Assembly (NCBI GenBank): GCA_944392605.1
Contig: CALXXE010000009.1
Span: 26,437 to 90,436, forward strand
Length of the DNA stretch: 64,000 nucleotides
Reading direction: 5' to 3'
Origin: an uncultured Clostridia bacterium
Lineage (GTDB): Bacteria; Bacillota; Clostridia; TANB77; CAG-508
Shown: in pieces, positions 45,454 through 55,563 of the stretch
How the letters are laid out: the number at the start of each line of letters is the position of its first letter
Position numbering within the stretch: the first letter of the stretch is position 1
Notes under the pieces: model-generated
Told to the model about the DNA's origin: nothing
Database searches by the model: none
Seen by the model: only the letters and a program-made list of their open reading frames with translations
Made by a program: the position numbers and the translations under genes

Positions 45454-46107
45454 CTATTTAGTAGAAATATGTATATTTTCAATATCTGCTTTCATTTCTC
45501 TTGAAATGATATTTTGTATCTGTGCTATTTCATCTTCTTTTAATTCTTGTGCACCTATAATCACACTAATACTTTCATCATTTACAAAAATAACACTATT
45601 TTCAAATCCTTTTGTTTTTAAAAGATTTTCACATATCATAATACTGTTTTTAGTATTATTTATTTTTGTTATTTCTTCAGTAGCTGACTGTTTTTGTGTT
45701 TCTAATGCATTTGAACTATTTAATACATTTTCATAAGTTTCAAGCATTTGTGAATACATAGTATCTCTTTCCAATTTAGATTTAGCAAAATAATCATCAG
45801 TTACTGCACTTGTTTCTTGTGTTGCCATATTAGTATTACTTGAATTTGATGTATTAGTCGTATTAATTGTATTTTCCGCAACTTGATTTTCTGTAGTATT
45901 TGTTTCGTTAGTAGTGTTTTCTTCTACTGCTTCACTACTAACAAGTCTTGCATCTCCTATATTTGCATACTCGTCTGTTTCATTTACTTGACTACTTGCT
46001 TGTACAGCTTCATCAGCAGTTCTAGTAGTGTAATTTAAATACCCTGCAACCATTAGCATAACAGCTATAACATAAATAATAACTTGATTTTTCTTTAATA
46101 ATTTCAT
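45454..46107 (-). CDS. spoIIIAH: Stage III sporulation protein AH
   Basis: A 217-residue protein with an N-terminal helix (KNQVIIYVIAVMLMVAGYL), an Asn/Thr/Glu-rich linker and a C-terminal YscJ/FliF-like ring-building domain. In the mother cell it spans the outer forespore membrane and binds SpoIIQ from the forespore, forming the feeding-tube channel. It is the last gene of the operon. The linker is longer than in B. subtilis. Confidence 0.9.
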   Translation of the reverse strand: MKLLKKNQVIIYVIAVMLMVAGYLNYTTRTADEAVQASSQVNETDEYANIGDARLVSSEAVEENTTNETNTTENQVAENTINTTNTSNSSNTNMATQETSAVTDDYFAKSKLERDTMYSQMLETYENVLNSSNALETQKQSATEEITKINNTKNSIMICENLLKTKGFENSVIFVNDESISVIIGAQELKEDEIAQIQNIISREMKADIENIHISTK

Positions 46108-46143
46108 ATTTTCACACTTTCCTTTCCTTTTCTAGATGTATCC

Positions 46144-46857
46144 CTAATTGGACATTTCAAATACTTGTATTTTATGTGTTGCAAGTCCTGTTACCGCTTC
46201 TACTGCTTGAATTATATTACTTTTTATTTCTGCATTGCTTACTCCTTGTGCTGTTATTATTGCTCCTTCTATTTTAGGTTGTACTACTTTTGCTGTTATT
46301 GGTGTTTTGGTGCCATTATCTTCTTGAAATATAACATCTTTTTGCGTATCTGTTTCTTCTATCTTTCTAGTACCACCTGAGTCATCGGTTTCTTCTGTTG
46401 TACTTGTTGTCGAATTTTCATTATACATAGCAACAACTTCACTTGATTCTGAGTAATTTAAACACACTTCTACTTCTCCGACTCCTTGTATTTTTGATAA
46501 TATATTTTTTAGTTTATTCTCTAAATTTTCTGTATTATTTGAACTATTAGAACTTGTTTCATTTACTCCTGTTGTTCCTTGATTTACATTTTCACTTGTT
46601 GCTAATTTCTTTGAGGTATCATTAGTTGTTTTATTGTTATTTGCTTCTTCATTTCCATTCCATATAAAATTAATGATTACTATTGTTATAATGAGTAGTA
46701 CTACAAAAAATACTAAATTCTCTATTTTTCTTTTATCGTTTCCTACTCCATCTCCACTTATTATCTCTTTTATTCCATTTGTTTCTTCGTTATTTCCATT
46801 AGTGTCATCATCTTCTTGTTTCTTTGATAATAATTTCTTTAATTTATCTCCAAGCAT
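46144..46857 (-). CDS. spoIIIAG: Stage III sporulation protein AG
   Basis: A 237-residue protein with one membrane helix (about 50-66) and a ring-building motif domain (LSKIQGVGEVEVCLNYSESSEV, VISGAEDANVA-like end region VVQPKIEGAIITAQG). In B. subtilis SpoIIIAG forms a large ring in the sporulation channel. It overlaps spoIIIAF by 19 bases. Confidence 0.92.
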   Translation of the reverse strand: MLGDKLKKLLSKKQEDDDTNGNNEETNGIKEIISGDGVGNDKRKIENLVFFVVLLIITIVIINFIWNGNEEANNNKTTNDTSKKLATSENVNQGTTGVNETSSNSSNNTENLENKLKNILSKIQGVGEVEVCLNYSESSEVVAMYNENSTTSTTEETDDSGGTRKIEETDTQKDVIFQEDNGTKTPITAKVVQPKIEGAIITAQGVSNAEIKSNIIQAVEAVTGLATHKIQVFEMSN

Positions 46858-47555
46858 TTTTCACTCACTCCGTATTCTTCTATTAAAAACTTTTTAATAT
46901 TTTGTATATCACTTCTAGTTACTGTATTGCTTGCTTTATCTTCTATGTTACTATTACTTTGGTTTTCATTATTTTTCTGATTAACATCTATATCTACTCC
47001 TTTTACTCTTTGTACTCCTGTTACTAATTTATTTTCTATAGTTTCTTCTTGTCCTTCGACATTTGTGCTCTCTTGATTTTCTTGTTTTCCTTTTATTTTT
47101 AATTGTATTTTTGTAATACCTGTTTCGTTATCTTCATTATTTGCTCCTGTACTTTCATTAGTTGGTACATCTGCTTCTACTTTACAACTATCTACTTCAT
47201 ACCCTAATTCCTCTATCTTTTTTATTATATCTTTTTCAAGTTCATCTTCATAAAGCTGTTTTATCCTTACATCCATACTTGTTTGGTTTAAAGCTTCATT
47301 ATTTGAGTTTATAGATTCAGTTGTATTGCTGTTACTAATTCCTTCTTGATAGTAATCCTCTACATTAATAGATGCTAAACTTAGTTTATCTTTATTATTT
47401 ATAAATGGTGATATTACATTAAATATTACAAATATTCCTAAAACCATCCTTATATACTTTTTTGTTTTATTATTTGGTAAAATCATTTCCAATATTGATA
47501 CCAATACAATTGTCACACCTAAACTTTTAGCCCATGAGCTTATTACTTCTATCAT
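46839..47555 (-). CDS. spoIIIAF: Stage III sporulation protein AF
   Basis: A 238-residue protein with two N-terminal helices and a soluble ring-building domain. MIEVISSWAKSLGVTIVLVS matches the AF start. It lies ten bases after spoIIIAE and overlaps spoIIIAG. Confidence 0.9.
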   Translation of the reverse strand: MIEVISSWAKSLGVTIVLVSILEMILPNNKTKKYIRMVLGIFVIFNVISPFINNKDKLSLASINVEDYYQEGISNSNTTESINSNNEALNQTSMDVRIKQLYEDELEKDIIKKIEELGYEVDSCKVEADVPTNESTGANNEDNETGITKIQLKIKGKQENQESTNVEGQEETIENKLVTGVQRVKGVDIDVNQKNNENQSNSNIEDKASNTVTRSDIQNIKKFLIEEYGVSEKCLEIN

Positions 47556-47565
47556 TTGTAATCTC

Positions 47566-48727
47566 CTACCTATACATCATCGCACTGTTTGACATCTTTA
47601 GTACTAAGGCTGTTCCTATAATTAACATTACAGAAATAGCACTTAATATTCCTAAAAATATTTTAAATACATCTCCTATTTGATCTAAAAGATTTGTTAT
47701 TTTCTTATCTGCAATTACTTCTGTAACTGCTCCTACTAGTTTATAGCAGACTGTTAAAATTGCTAATTTTATTATTGGCATGATGCAAATACCAATTATA
47801 ATTATTACTCCTATTACTCCAACTGCATTTTTTAGTATTACTCCTGAGCCTAAAACTGTATCTACTGCATCTCCTAATATTTTTCCGTACTACAGGTACT
47901 GCTGAACTTACCACTGCTTTTGTTGCTTTTGCTGTTATTCCATCTACTGATGCAGACATTGTTCCTTCTAAAGATACAACTCCTACAAATATTGTTAAGA
48001 CTATTCCTAAGAACCACACTATTCCTGATTTCAAAAAGTTTGCTAATTTTTCTACTTGTATATGGTCTGATATTTTTGATATTATTATTAAACTTGTAAA
48101 CACTAGAACAAGAGGAATTATTAAAGTTTCAATCATATTACCTATAAAATTTATTATAAATAATATAATCGGCTCTAACACACTACTTGTTGTAATACTT
48201 CCAGTATACATCATAAGTGCCATAAGGAGTGGGATTAAACAATTCATAAAACCTACTAAATTATTTGCTGTATCTTGAACTAGTTTTATTATCTCTGAAA
48301 AATTTGTCATTATTATTGTTACTATTAAAATATATTGAACATAGTATATTAATTTGCCTATTGACTCATTTTCTAAATTTTCACTAATTGATTTTAAAAT
48401 GCTATGTATAATAATTATTACTAATATAGATACTAAGCTCTTTATTGTACTTCCTACTTCACTTCCTAGTAAATTCCAAATTCTATTTAAAATAGAAGAG
48501 TTATCTATTTCTCCTTTAATAGCTCCATTTAATAATTCTCCTATATCAATTCCTTCAAAAAAGTCTCCACTATACTTTTTACTTTCATCTATAAAATCTT
48601 CTATTTTAAATTCTTCTTGTTGTTCCGTTATTGTTTGCTCATCACTTGTTTCTGCGTAAGAAATATTGTTATCAATTACTAATAGCAATATTAAGAATGT
48701 TATTACTATTTTTATAACCTTTTTCAT
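47566..48727 (-). CDS. spoIIIAE: Stage III sporulation protein AE with +1 shift at CGG
   Basis: About 386 residues (399 in B. subtilis), a polytopic protein with signal peptide. The zero frame reads SSAVPVV, then meets the in-frame CGG at 47885-47887 and becomes a lysine/arginine/serine-rich nonsense tail ending at 47741. Reading CGGA as Gly gives PVVGKILGDAVDTVLGSGV, the conserved AE sequence, and continues to KMSNSAMMYR at 47566. The rest of the operon is intact, and AE is essential for engulfed forespore development in B. subtilis, so a dead gene here would be surprising. Confidence 0.88.
47885..47887 (-). other. In-frame CGG, +1 shift site (spoIIIAE)
   Basis: GTA CGG AAA AAT must be read GTA (C)GGA AAA ATA TTA GGA to restore Val-Gly-Lys-Ile-Leu-Gly of SpoIIIAE. 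Confidence 0.85.
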
Positions 48728-48745
48728 TTGTACTTCCTTTTTCTT

Positions 48746-49132
48746 CTAAGGCAACACCGAAAGTATTATTTCTAACAAACTTGATATTATTGGTATTGAC
48801 ATAGATATAATAATAATTTTCGTTCCAATTTCTATTTTACTTGCAATTGCAGCTTCCCCTGAATCTTTACATATGCTTACTGCAAATTCAGATAAAAACG
48901 CTATTCCTGTTATCTTTATTAACAAAACTAGAAAAGTACTATTAATAGAAACTTTATCTGCAAAAGACTGAAGTAAGCTAATAATTCCTGATAGCTCGTC
49001 CGCAACAAGTAATAAAATTAAAACTCCTGTAAGTAAACTTATGTATATCGCAAACTCAGGTTTATATTGTTTTAGCAAAATAATAATGATTAACGCAATT
49101 AGGCCAACCCCAATAATTCTTATAACTTCCAT
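48746..49132 (-). CDS. spoIIIAD: Stage III sporulation protein AD
   Basis: A 128-residue, four-helix membrane protein with the AD signatures YKPEFAIYISLLTGV and EFAVSICKDSGEAAIASKIE. Length and operon position match B. subtilis SpoIIIAD. Confidence 0.95.
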   Translation of the reverse strand: MEVIRIIGVGLIALIIIILLKQYKPEFAIYISLLTGVLILLLVADELSGIISLLQSFADKVSINSTFLVLLIKITGIAFLSEFAVSICKDSGEAAIASKIEIGTKIIIISMSIPIISSLLEIILSVLP

Positions 49133-49146
49133 ATTTCTTTTTCCTT

Positions 49147-49341
49147 TTAAAGATTAAATATTGTTCTTACTGTATCAAATAAACCGCTAATTTCTTTAAT
49201 TACCATTGTTAAAACAATTACAAGCCCTGCTAGTGTTGTCATCATTGCTTGGTCTTCTCTTCCTGCTCTTACTAGTACCTGATGTAAGACTGCAACTAGA
49301 ATTCCTATTGCCGCTATTTTGAATAATAAATTTATATCCAT
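49147..49341 (-). CDS. spoIIIAC: Stage III sporulation protein AC
   Basis: A 64-residue membrane protein, two helices, DINLLFKIAAIGILVAVLHQ then GREDQAMMTTLAGLVIV, exactly the AC pattern and length. Confidence 0.95.
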   Translation of the reverse strand: MDINLLFKIAAIGILVAVLHQVLVRAGREDQAMMTTLAGLVIVLTMVIKEISGLFDTVRTIFNL

Positions 49342-49374
49342 TTGTAATCCCCCTAGACTTTAAGCTTTTGTTTC

Positions 49375-49884
49375 TCAAGCTAATATAATTACTATAGCTA
49401 AACCTAGAACTGTTCCTAATCTTGTATAAAGCTTTTCATTTTTTCTTCTTTCTTCTTCTGCTTCTTTTATTTGTCCTTCTAAAAATTCTTCCGTTATCTC
49501 TATTTGACTTATTTGCCCTTCCACATCAGTTTGTCCAAGTAATTTAGATAATGTTTTTATTATTTTTTTATCTTCTTTCTTTAAGTTACATTCTGTTTTT
49601 TCTACTGCTAATTCCCATGCCTCACTTGCTGTTTCATCTTTCATTTTTTCTTTTGCTAAAGTGAATATGTTTCCTACATTTTTATTAACATTTTCAGAAA
49701 TTTCTTCAAAAATTTCTGGTATTGGCTCATATGTAAATTTTATTTTAGTCTTTAAGATATTTAGAGCATTTTTTATATCTTCTAGTTCATCTAATCTATA
49801 TACATATTTTTTAGATAAAAACTTTCCAATCAAAGTTGACGAAACTAATATTAAAAATAATATAAAATATTTTATTAATTGCAT
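49375..49884 (-). CDS. spoIIIAB: Stage III sporulation protein AB
   Basis: A 169-residue protein with an N-terminal and a C-terminal helix around a helical domain resembling GspF/PilC. Segments RLDELEDIKNALNILKTKI and LSKLLGQTDVEGQ are typical. It lies between spoIIIAA and spoIIIAC. Confidence 0.94.
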   Translation of the reverse strand: MQLIKYFILFLILVSSTLIGKFLSKKYVYRLDELEDIKNALNILKTKIKFTYEPIPEIFEEISENVNKNVGNIFTLAKEKMKDETASEAWELAVEKTECNLKKEDKKIIKTLSKLLGQTDVEGQISQIEITEEFLEGQIKEAEEERRKNEKLYTRLGTVLGLAIVIILA

Positions 49885-49999
49885 AATCTTGTCCTTTCTC
49901 CACTTTCAATTTTCTTTTATATTTTTTTATTTTTTCTACTTTATTTCTATTTTTAATATTATATGAATCAAAATTTATTTTAGAACTAAATATTATCAA

Positions 50000-50869
50000 T
50001 TATATAAAAATTATTCTTTCTATTTGTTTATTTTCTATTAACTCATTTATATCTTTATTCAATTTTATTTCTTCTAAGTTTTTCCCATGCATTGTAAAAA
50101 TTCCTTTTACGCCTGATATAGTAGCTTCTTTTATTGCTTCTATATCTTCTTTTGAGCCTACTTCATCACAAGCAATTACTTCAGGTGCCATTGAACGTAT
50201 TAACATTTTCATTCCTTTTGCTTTAGATACATTTTCTATTACATCTGTTCTTATTCCTATATCATTTTGTGGCACTCCGTGATACATCGCAGCAATTTCT
50301 CCTCTTTCATCTACAACACCACATGTTTTTCCTCTAAAGTTAATATTAGGAATTCCATTACTTATATTTCTTATAATATCTCGAAGCATTGTTGTTTTTC
50401 CTTTTCCTGGTGGTGATACTATTAATGTATTATTTACCTCGTTGTTTTTTACATCTAGGATCTTGTCCAATATTTTTAAACTACAACCTAATACCTCTCT
50501 TGCTATTCTAAAGTTTAGACTTGTTATGTATTTTATATTTATAATTTTTCCATTATCTATTACGGCTGTACCGGTAATACCTACTCTATGTCCACCTTTT
50601 ACAGTTATAAATCCTTCACATATCTGATTTTTGTAAGCATAAATAGAATTATTACAAAGTCTTTCTAAAATACTTAATATTTCAGATTCATTTACTTTAT
50701 ATTCAATTACAATCTCAAAGTTTCTTAATTTCAATATTATTGGTCTATCACATCTAATTCTAATCTCTTGTAACTCGTCCAAAATTCTTTCGTTTTTATT
50801 TATCGTATTTCGTATTAAATTCCCTACATTATTTGGAAAATAACTTAATAACTCACTTATCTCTTTCAT
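50000..50869 (-). CDS. spoIIIAA: Stage III sporulation protein AA (AAA-type ATPase)
   Basis: About 289 residues, a secretion-type ATPase with Walker A SPPGKGKTTMLRD and Walker B EVIACDEVGS, and DERGEIAAMYHGVPQNDIG of SpoIIIAA. It powers the sporulation channel from the mother cell. ATG 50869 follows GGAGGAAG; the longer ORF to 50932 would read through a REP-like hairpin and is unlikely. It is first in the operon, which sigma-E would be expected to transcribe. Confidence 0.95.
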   Translation of the reverse strand: MKEISELLSYFPNNVGNLIRNTINKNERILDELQEIRIRCDRPIILKLRNFEIVIEYKVNESEILSILERLCNNSIYAYKNQICEGFITVKGGHRVGITGTAVIDNGKIINIKYITSLNFRIAREVLGCSLKILDKILDVKNNEVNNTLIVSPPGKGKTTMLRDIIRNISNGIPNINFRGKTCGVVDERGEIAAMYHGVPQNDIGIRTDVIENVSKAKGMKMLIRSMAPEVIACDEVGSKEDIEAIKEATISGVKGIFTMHGKNLEEIKLNKDINELIENKQIERIIFI

Positions 50870-50888
50870 TATTCTTCCTCCAAAAAGA

Positions 50889-50920
50889 GACAAAGAAGGA
50901 CTGACCTTTTTTGTCTCATT
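50889..50920. repeat. REP-like hairpin upstream of spoIIIAA
   Basis: GAGACAAA...GGTCAGTCC...TTTGTCTC forms a near-perfect palindrome. It shares the TTTTTTGTCTCA core with 32787-32852. It lies in the 5' region of the spoIIIA transcript, directly before the RBS. Confidence 0.6.
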
Positions 50921-50990
50921 AAAAAAAGACATATATTATTATATGCCTTTCTTTTTTATTTAGAACTTTTTTTAATTAATTATTGTTCTT

Positions 50991-52634
50991 TTATTTTGGA
51001 TTTACAACAGCTCTATAAATTAATCCAGTTTCTTGGTCTCTTTCAAATTCTACTCTATAATAGTTTTCTGCAACTACTTCTTCTTTTAATGCTGCTATAT
51101 TTTGCCCATTTACTTCATATTCTTCTCCATTAAAGTTAATCTCTTTTATCTGTCTATCATCAGCCTGCTGCTCATTGTTTAATTCTATTGTGCTAAGTAA
51201 ACCTCTTACAGTTACTCCTTGTAAATTTGTACTTTGATAAACTTCAAATTTTTGATTAAATGTTGTTACATCTTCTTCGCTAACTTGTGGCTCATTTAGA
51301 CTATTAATTATTTCTGAATAAGTACCAAGTGATGGTATCAAATGCATTAATGGATTTTGGTCTTCTGCTATTCCTAGTTCTTGCATTTGCTGTGCATTTA
51401 CCTCTGTTAACCTTTGCTCTACTGCAATTAAAAAGTTATTTACTGTTTCTTGGTCATAACTTGTAAGTACTGTACTATTATCTGTTGTAAAGTCTTCTAC
51501 ACTTACGTTATCTGTAAAGTTTACATTATTTTCAATTTTATAATTATAAACCTTTGCGTCATTTTCTAGTACAACTTCATAAGTTTCTTTTACATTTTGT
51601 CCTTCTAAGCCATCATAATTTATTTTTCCTGTTATTTTTAAATTTTCATTATTATAATTTAAATCTATTGAAATATCATATTGTGTCGTATTATCACTTG
51701 TCGTTTTTTGTATATCTATTTTTATTTCATTTAATGACACTACTATTTTACTTGTTTTTCCTCTATTTTTATATACTATTATACTAAAACTTTCATTAGA
51801 TAATTCATCACTATCTTGGATATTTTGTATTAATCTATCTATTGAGCTAGGTGTTATATTCGCTGAATTTCTTATTTCTTTTATATATCCATTTATTTTA
51901 TCTAATGTAGCCTCATCATTTTTTAATTGTTCTAATATTTGAACCAAAAGATCTTTCAATTCATCTCCACTTAGAGTAAGTTGATATCCTGTACCATTTG
52001 AATCATTTACATTTGAAAATTTATCTTCACCTAGATTTTGAATAATATTCATATAAGAAGTTAATTCTTCTTGTGAAAATGAAATATTTTTTACTTGTTC
52101 TATGTCTGTAACTGTATTATTTATATTTTGTATTGTTGTAGAGCCTTCTCCTTGGAGACTATCTATTTTCTCTGTTTCTACATTTATAAATTTACTTCCT
52201 ACATACTCTGTTTGTAAACCTGTCTGATTTCCTATTTTTCTATATATAACAGGAAACGTTACAGAATCTGAATAATTTATACTTACATCTCGTTGTGTTT
52301 TTGAATTTGTATTATCAGTTTGTCCTGAAAAGCTAATATTAAAATTATTTAAATTATCAATATTAGTAAGTGTAGGATCTGTCGCACTTACTGTAAAGTT
52401 TCCTTCATTTGTATATGAATTTGTATTCTTTTTTTCATAATACTGCTTTACATTGTTTTCTATAAAGCCGTCTTCATTATCTGATATTTGAGTCATATAT
52501 TTAAAGAATAGCTCTTTATTTCCTCTAAATACATCAGTTGTGAAATATACAAGTAAACCTCCTACAACTAGGATAATTAATACTAATAATATAATTAAAA
52601 TAACTACTATTTTTCTATTTTTCTTTTGATTCAT
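50991..52634 (-). CDS. Membrane-anchored extracytoplasmic protein of unknown function
   Basis: A 547-residue protein: basic N-terminus, one helix (about 10-32), then a large Asn/Thr-rich soluble domain that is mainly beta with segments such as SINYSDSVTFPVIYRKIG and SGDELKDLLVQILEQLKND. Such single-pass proteins are common in Clostridia, and I do not recognise a characterised family. It lies between yebC and the spoIIIA operon with a start close to a GGGAG site, so a sporulation link is possible but unsupported. Confidence 0.6.
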   Translation of the reverse strand: MNQKKNRKIVVILIILLVLIILVVGGLLVYFTTDVFRGNKELFFKYMTQISDNEDGFIENNVKQYYEKKNTNSYTNEGNFTVSATDPTLTNIDNLNNFNISFSGQTDNTNSKTQRDVSINYSDSVTFPVIYRKIGNQTGLQTEYVGSKFINVETEKIDSLQGEGSTTIQNINNTVTDIEQVKNISFSQEELTSYMNIIQNLGEDKFSNVNDSNGTGYQLTLSGDELKDLLVQILEQLKNDEATLDKINGYIKEIRNSANITPSSIDRLIQNIQDSDELSNESFSIIVYKNRGKTSKIVVSLNEIKIDIQKTTSDNTTQYDISIDLNYNNENLKITGKINYDGLEGQNVKETYEVVLENDAKVYNYKIENNVNFTDNVSVEDFTTDNSTVLTSYDQETVNNFLIAVEQRLTEVNAQQMQELGIAEDQNPLMHLIPSLGTYSEIINSLNEPQVSEEDVTTFNQKFEVYQSTNLQGVTVRGLLSTIELNNEQQADDRQIKEINFNGEEYEVNGQNIAALKEEVVAENYYRVEFERDQETGLIYRAVVNPK

Positions 52635-52671
52635 AAATATTTTCTCCCTTTACAATATTATTGCTTAAGTT

Positions 52672-53391
52672 CTATTCTTCCCAGTTATGATAAATATTAG
52701 AAACATCGTCTAAATCTTCTAGATTCTCAATTAATCTTTCCATTTTTTCGCTACCTTTTTCATCTAGCTTTACTGTTGTTGTTGGTACCATTTGTACTTC
52801 TGCCTCTAAAAATTCTAATCCTGCTTCTTCTAATTTGTCATGTACTGTAGAAAAATCACTAGGGTCTGTTGTTATTTCATATACTTCATCAAGAGTTTTA
52901 AAATCCTCTGCTCCTGCATCTAATGCTAACATCATTAACTCATCTTCAGACATTTCAGTAGATTCTTTATCTATTACGATAACTCCTTTTTTATTGAACA
53001 TGTATGATACACAACCTGTTGTTCCTAAATTTCCTCCTGCTTTGTCAAATACATGTCTTACATCTGCCGCTGTTCTATTTTTATTATCTGTTGCTGCTTC
53101 TACTATTACTGCTACTCCATTTGGTCCATATCCTTCATATGTAATTTCTTCATAATTTTCATTACTTGAAGAAGCTTTCTTTAATGCATTATTTATAGTA
53201 TCATTTGGCATATTTGCTGCCTTACATTTAGCTATTACATTTCTTAATTTTGAATTACCCTCTGGATCTGCTCCACCTTCTTTTACTGCAATTACTAATT
53301 CTCTACCAAGCTTTGTAAATACTTTTCCTCTTGCTGCATCTGCTTTTCCTTTCTTTGCTTGTATGTTATGCCATTTACTGTGTCCTGACAT
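52672..53391 (-). CDS. YebC/PmpR family translation/transcription factor
   Basis: A 239-residue protein with the invariant start [22 protein letters not shown] and later [14 protein letters not shown] and [13 protein letters not shown]. Family members were described as transcription regulators, and recent work links YebC to easing ribosome stalling at difficult motifs. Complete and of normal length, with an AGGAGG site. Confidence 0.95.
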   Translation of the reverse strand: MSGHSKWHNIQAKKGKADAARGKVFTKLGRELVIAVKEGGADPEGNSKLRNVIAKCKAANMPNDTINNALKKASSSNENYEEITYEGYGPNGVAVIVEAATDNKNRTAADVRHVFDKAGGNLGTTGCVSYMFNKKGVIVIDKESTEMSEDELMMLALDAGAEDFKTLDEVYEITTDPSDFSTVHDKLEEAGLEFLEAEVQMVPTTTVKLDEKGSEKMERLIENLEDLDDVSNIYHNWEE

Positions 53392-53554
53392 GTCTATTCC
53401 TCCTTTAATTGTAATATAACCTATTATATTTTAACACATTATTTTATTTTTGTGTAGTATTTTTTGTTATTTTATTATGTTTGAAGTTTTTCTTGTCTTT
53501 TCCCCGATTTGATGATATATTAAATAAAAATAATATGAATTAAGGTGGTAGAAA

Positions 53555-53836
53555 ATGGAATATATATACAATCCTATTGGCGTATGCTCAAAAAGAATGA
53601 AAATAGAAGTAGAAAATAATATAATAAAAAATGTAGAAATACTAGGTGGTTGCCCAGGAAATACTCTTGGAGTAGCAAAATTAATAAGAGGCATGAATAT
53701 TGATGAAGCAATAAAAAGATTAAAAGGCATATTATGCGGAGATAAAGGAACGTCATGCCCTGACCAACTTGCAATAGCATTAGAAAATATAAAAAAAGAA
53801 CTACAAAATAATAGGAACAAAACTTTATTACTATAA
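53555..53836 (+). CDS. TSCPD domain protein (TIGR03905 type)
   Basis: A 93-residue protein with GVCSKRM near the start, GGCPGNTLG, and the name-giving TSCPDQLA near the end. The three Cys could bind a metal. The domain also occurs at the C-terminus of some B12-dependent ribonucleotide reductases; the role of stand-alone copies is unknown. Start after AAGGTGG. Confidence 0.85.
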   Translation: MEYIYNPIGVCSKRMKIEVENNIIKNVEILGGCPGNTLGVAKLIRGMNIDEAIKRLKGILCGDKGTSCPDQLAIALENIKKELQNNRNKTLLL

Positions 53837-53877
53837 CTTTTTATTATTTGTTTATATATGCTTTATTTTGTAAACAT

Positions 53878-53912
53878 TAAAAGCTGTTAAATAATCAACA
53901 GCTTTTGTTTTA
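53878..53912. terminator. Terminator between TSCPD and radical SAM genes
   Basis: AAAGCTGTT/AACAGCTTT with an eight-base loop, followed by TGTTTT; it lies between convergent genes. Confidence 0.75.
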
Positions 53913-53930
53913 TTAATAATTATATTTTAA

Positions 53931-54629
53931 TTATCCAACTCCAAAGTCTGTGTTTTCTATAAGAATATCAACATTTTCATAATCTTTATATTTAGAATAA
54001 ATCTCTTTTATAAATCTACTTTTTAATTCTTCGTCAGCAGGCATAATATCATCCATTTCTTTATATACGTTAACACAAACTCTATCAAAATTTTGTATCC
54101 CAATATTAATATCATTTTCTATCTGCTCTATAGTTTGACCTTGTACTCCAACCAACAAATTCACAACATCAAAAACTTTTTTTAATTCTTCTATTGTAGG
54201 ATATCCAAATCCTTTGTTTAATACCTTTTCTCTAAAATCCGCATTAAAAGTTTCTACTCCTCCCTTTACTTGTAATTGTATATTTAGTTCTTTACATTTA
54301 TTTCTTAATTCTTCTATTTGTTTCTTATACATATAATGGCTCTCTATTATTAATCTTTTAACATTCTTTTTTATACAAACTTCTAATAGTTTACCAAAAC
54401 TTCTTTTATTTAATTCAAATATACTCCCTGAATTAATAGCTTCTAATACTTGAAACTCTCCTGTTACTTTGTTTAATATTTCGTTATTTATTTTAAATTG
54501 TTCTTCTTCTACATTATTTCTATCTAAATGGTAATTACAAAATTTGCATTTACTCCATTTACATCCATTTCCTATTAATAAAACAATTTCTCTTTTATCT
54601 TTATCTAATATTTTTGAATACCTTTCCAA
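53931..54629 (-). CDS. Radical SAM-like protein
   Basis: A 232-residue protein with an N-terminal C-x4-C-x2-C cluster (GCKWSKCKFCNYH), a spacing variant of the radical-SAM motif, followed by a TIM-barrel-like pattern (VKRLIIESHYMY, LQVKGGVETFNADF, VNLLVGVQGQTIE). The shortness suggests a partial barrel. The function is unassigned. It reads into the patatin gene region as a possible operon. Confidence 0.65.
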   Translation of the reverse strand: MERYSKILDKDKREIVLLIGNGCKWSKCKFCNYHLDRNNVEEEQFKINNEILNKVTGEFQVLEAINSGSIFELNKRSFGKLLEVCIKKNVKRLIIESHYMYKKQIEELRNKCKELNIQLQVKGGVETFNADFREKVLNKGFGYPTIEELKKVFDVVNLLVGVQGQTIEQIENDINIGIQNFDRVCVNVYKEMDDIMPADEELKSRFIKEIYSKYKDYENVDILIENTDFGVG

Positions 54630-54683
54630 TTTTTATATTTTTCTCCTTTATATGATTTTCTCTATATTTCTTTCTTATATAAA

Positions 54684-55535
54684 TTATGAATTTAAATATT
54701 TCTTTAAATCACTTAATCTATTTTCAGTTTCATTTTTTCCTTCTTCATATAAAGCTTTTAACTTATCCTGGTCTCTTTCTAATCTTGAAATATCTACATT
54801 ATTTTCTGGCCTAAATACAAATATTTTATTTTCTTTTTCTAATTTTTCTATTTTATCATAAGTTTGATTATATTTATCAGGTCTATCATACATAGTTTTT
54901 AATAAATTAGGATATTTCTTATATACTAATTTATACATCTTTCTCATTTTATTTGATACCGATTTTTTTCTATAATCTTTATTTCTTGTAAGTACAACAA
55001 CTATTCTTTCATATCCTTGTTCTAATGCCCAGTCTATAGGCACATTACAATCTATTGCTCCATCTAAATAAGGTTTTCCATTTATCTCAACAACTTTTGA
55101 AACTAATGGCATACTAGAAGATGCCTGTAATAATTTATATGTATTTTCTGGACTTTTGTCATAATATTCTGTTTTACCTGTTATACAGTTTGTTATCCCT
55201 GTTACAAATCTTTTCTTAGAATTCAAAAATTCTTTTTCGTCAAATGGATTATATTTTGCTATCTCACCACCAAATAAGTAATCAAAACCAACTAATCCTT
55301 TATTATTTTTTATTGCTCCTACACCTATATATTTATTATCATTACAATAATTAATATTAATTTTAGCGGTTCTTCCTTTTTGATTAGATATATAATTAGA
55401 ACCTACTAGAGCACCTGCTGAAACACCTACAGTGCAATCTATATCAATATTATTATCCATTAAGACATCTAAAACTCCTGAAGTAAACAGACTTCTCATA
55501 GCTCCGCCTTCTAATACTAAAACTGACTTTTTCAT
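54684..55535 (-). CDS. Patatin-like phospholipase
   Basis: About 283 residues with the patatin hallmarks: oxyanion loop EGGAMRSLFTSGVLD, nucleophile in GVSAGALVG, and the catalytic Asp in DGAIDCNVPID. It resembles the YjjU/RssA group of lipid acyl hydrolases. ATG 55535 is preferred over GTG 55544 because AGGTGAT precedes it. The downstream gene is radical SAM-like. Confidence 0.9.
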   Translation of the reverse strand: MKKSVLVLEGGAMRSLFTSGVLDVLMDNNIDIDCTVGVSAGALVGSNYISNQKGRTAKININYCNDNKYIGVGAIKNNKGLVGFDYLFGGEIAKYNPFDEKEFLNSKKRFVTGITNCITGKTEYYDKSPENTYKLLQASSSMPLVSKVVEINGKPYLDGAIDCNVPIDWALEQGYERIVVVLTRNKDYRKKSVSNKMRKMYKLVYKKYPNLLKTMYDRPDKYNQTYDKIEKLEKENKIFVFRPENNVDISRLERDQDKLKALYEEGKNETENRLSDLKKYLNS

Positions 55536-55563
55536 TTTTATCACCTATTAAAACTTTTATTCT

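Noticed and set aside
50870-50932. Longer N-terminus for SpoIIIAA
   Set aside because: The extension is the translation of a REP-like hairpin, and a proper GGAGG site precedes ATG 50869.
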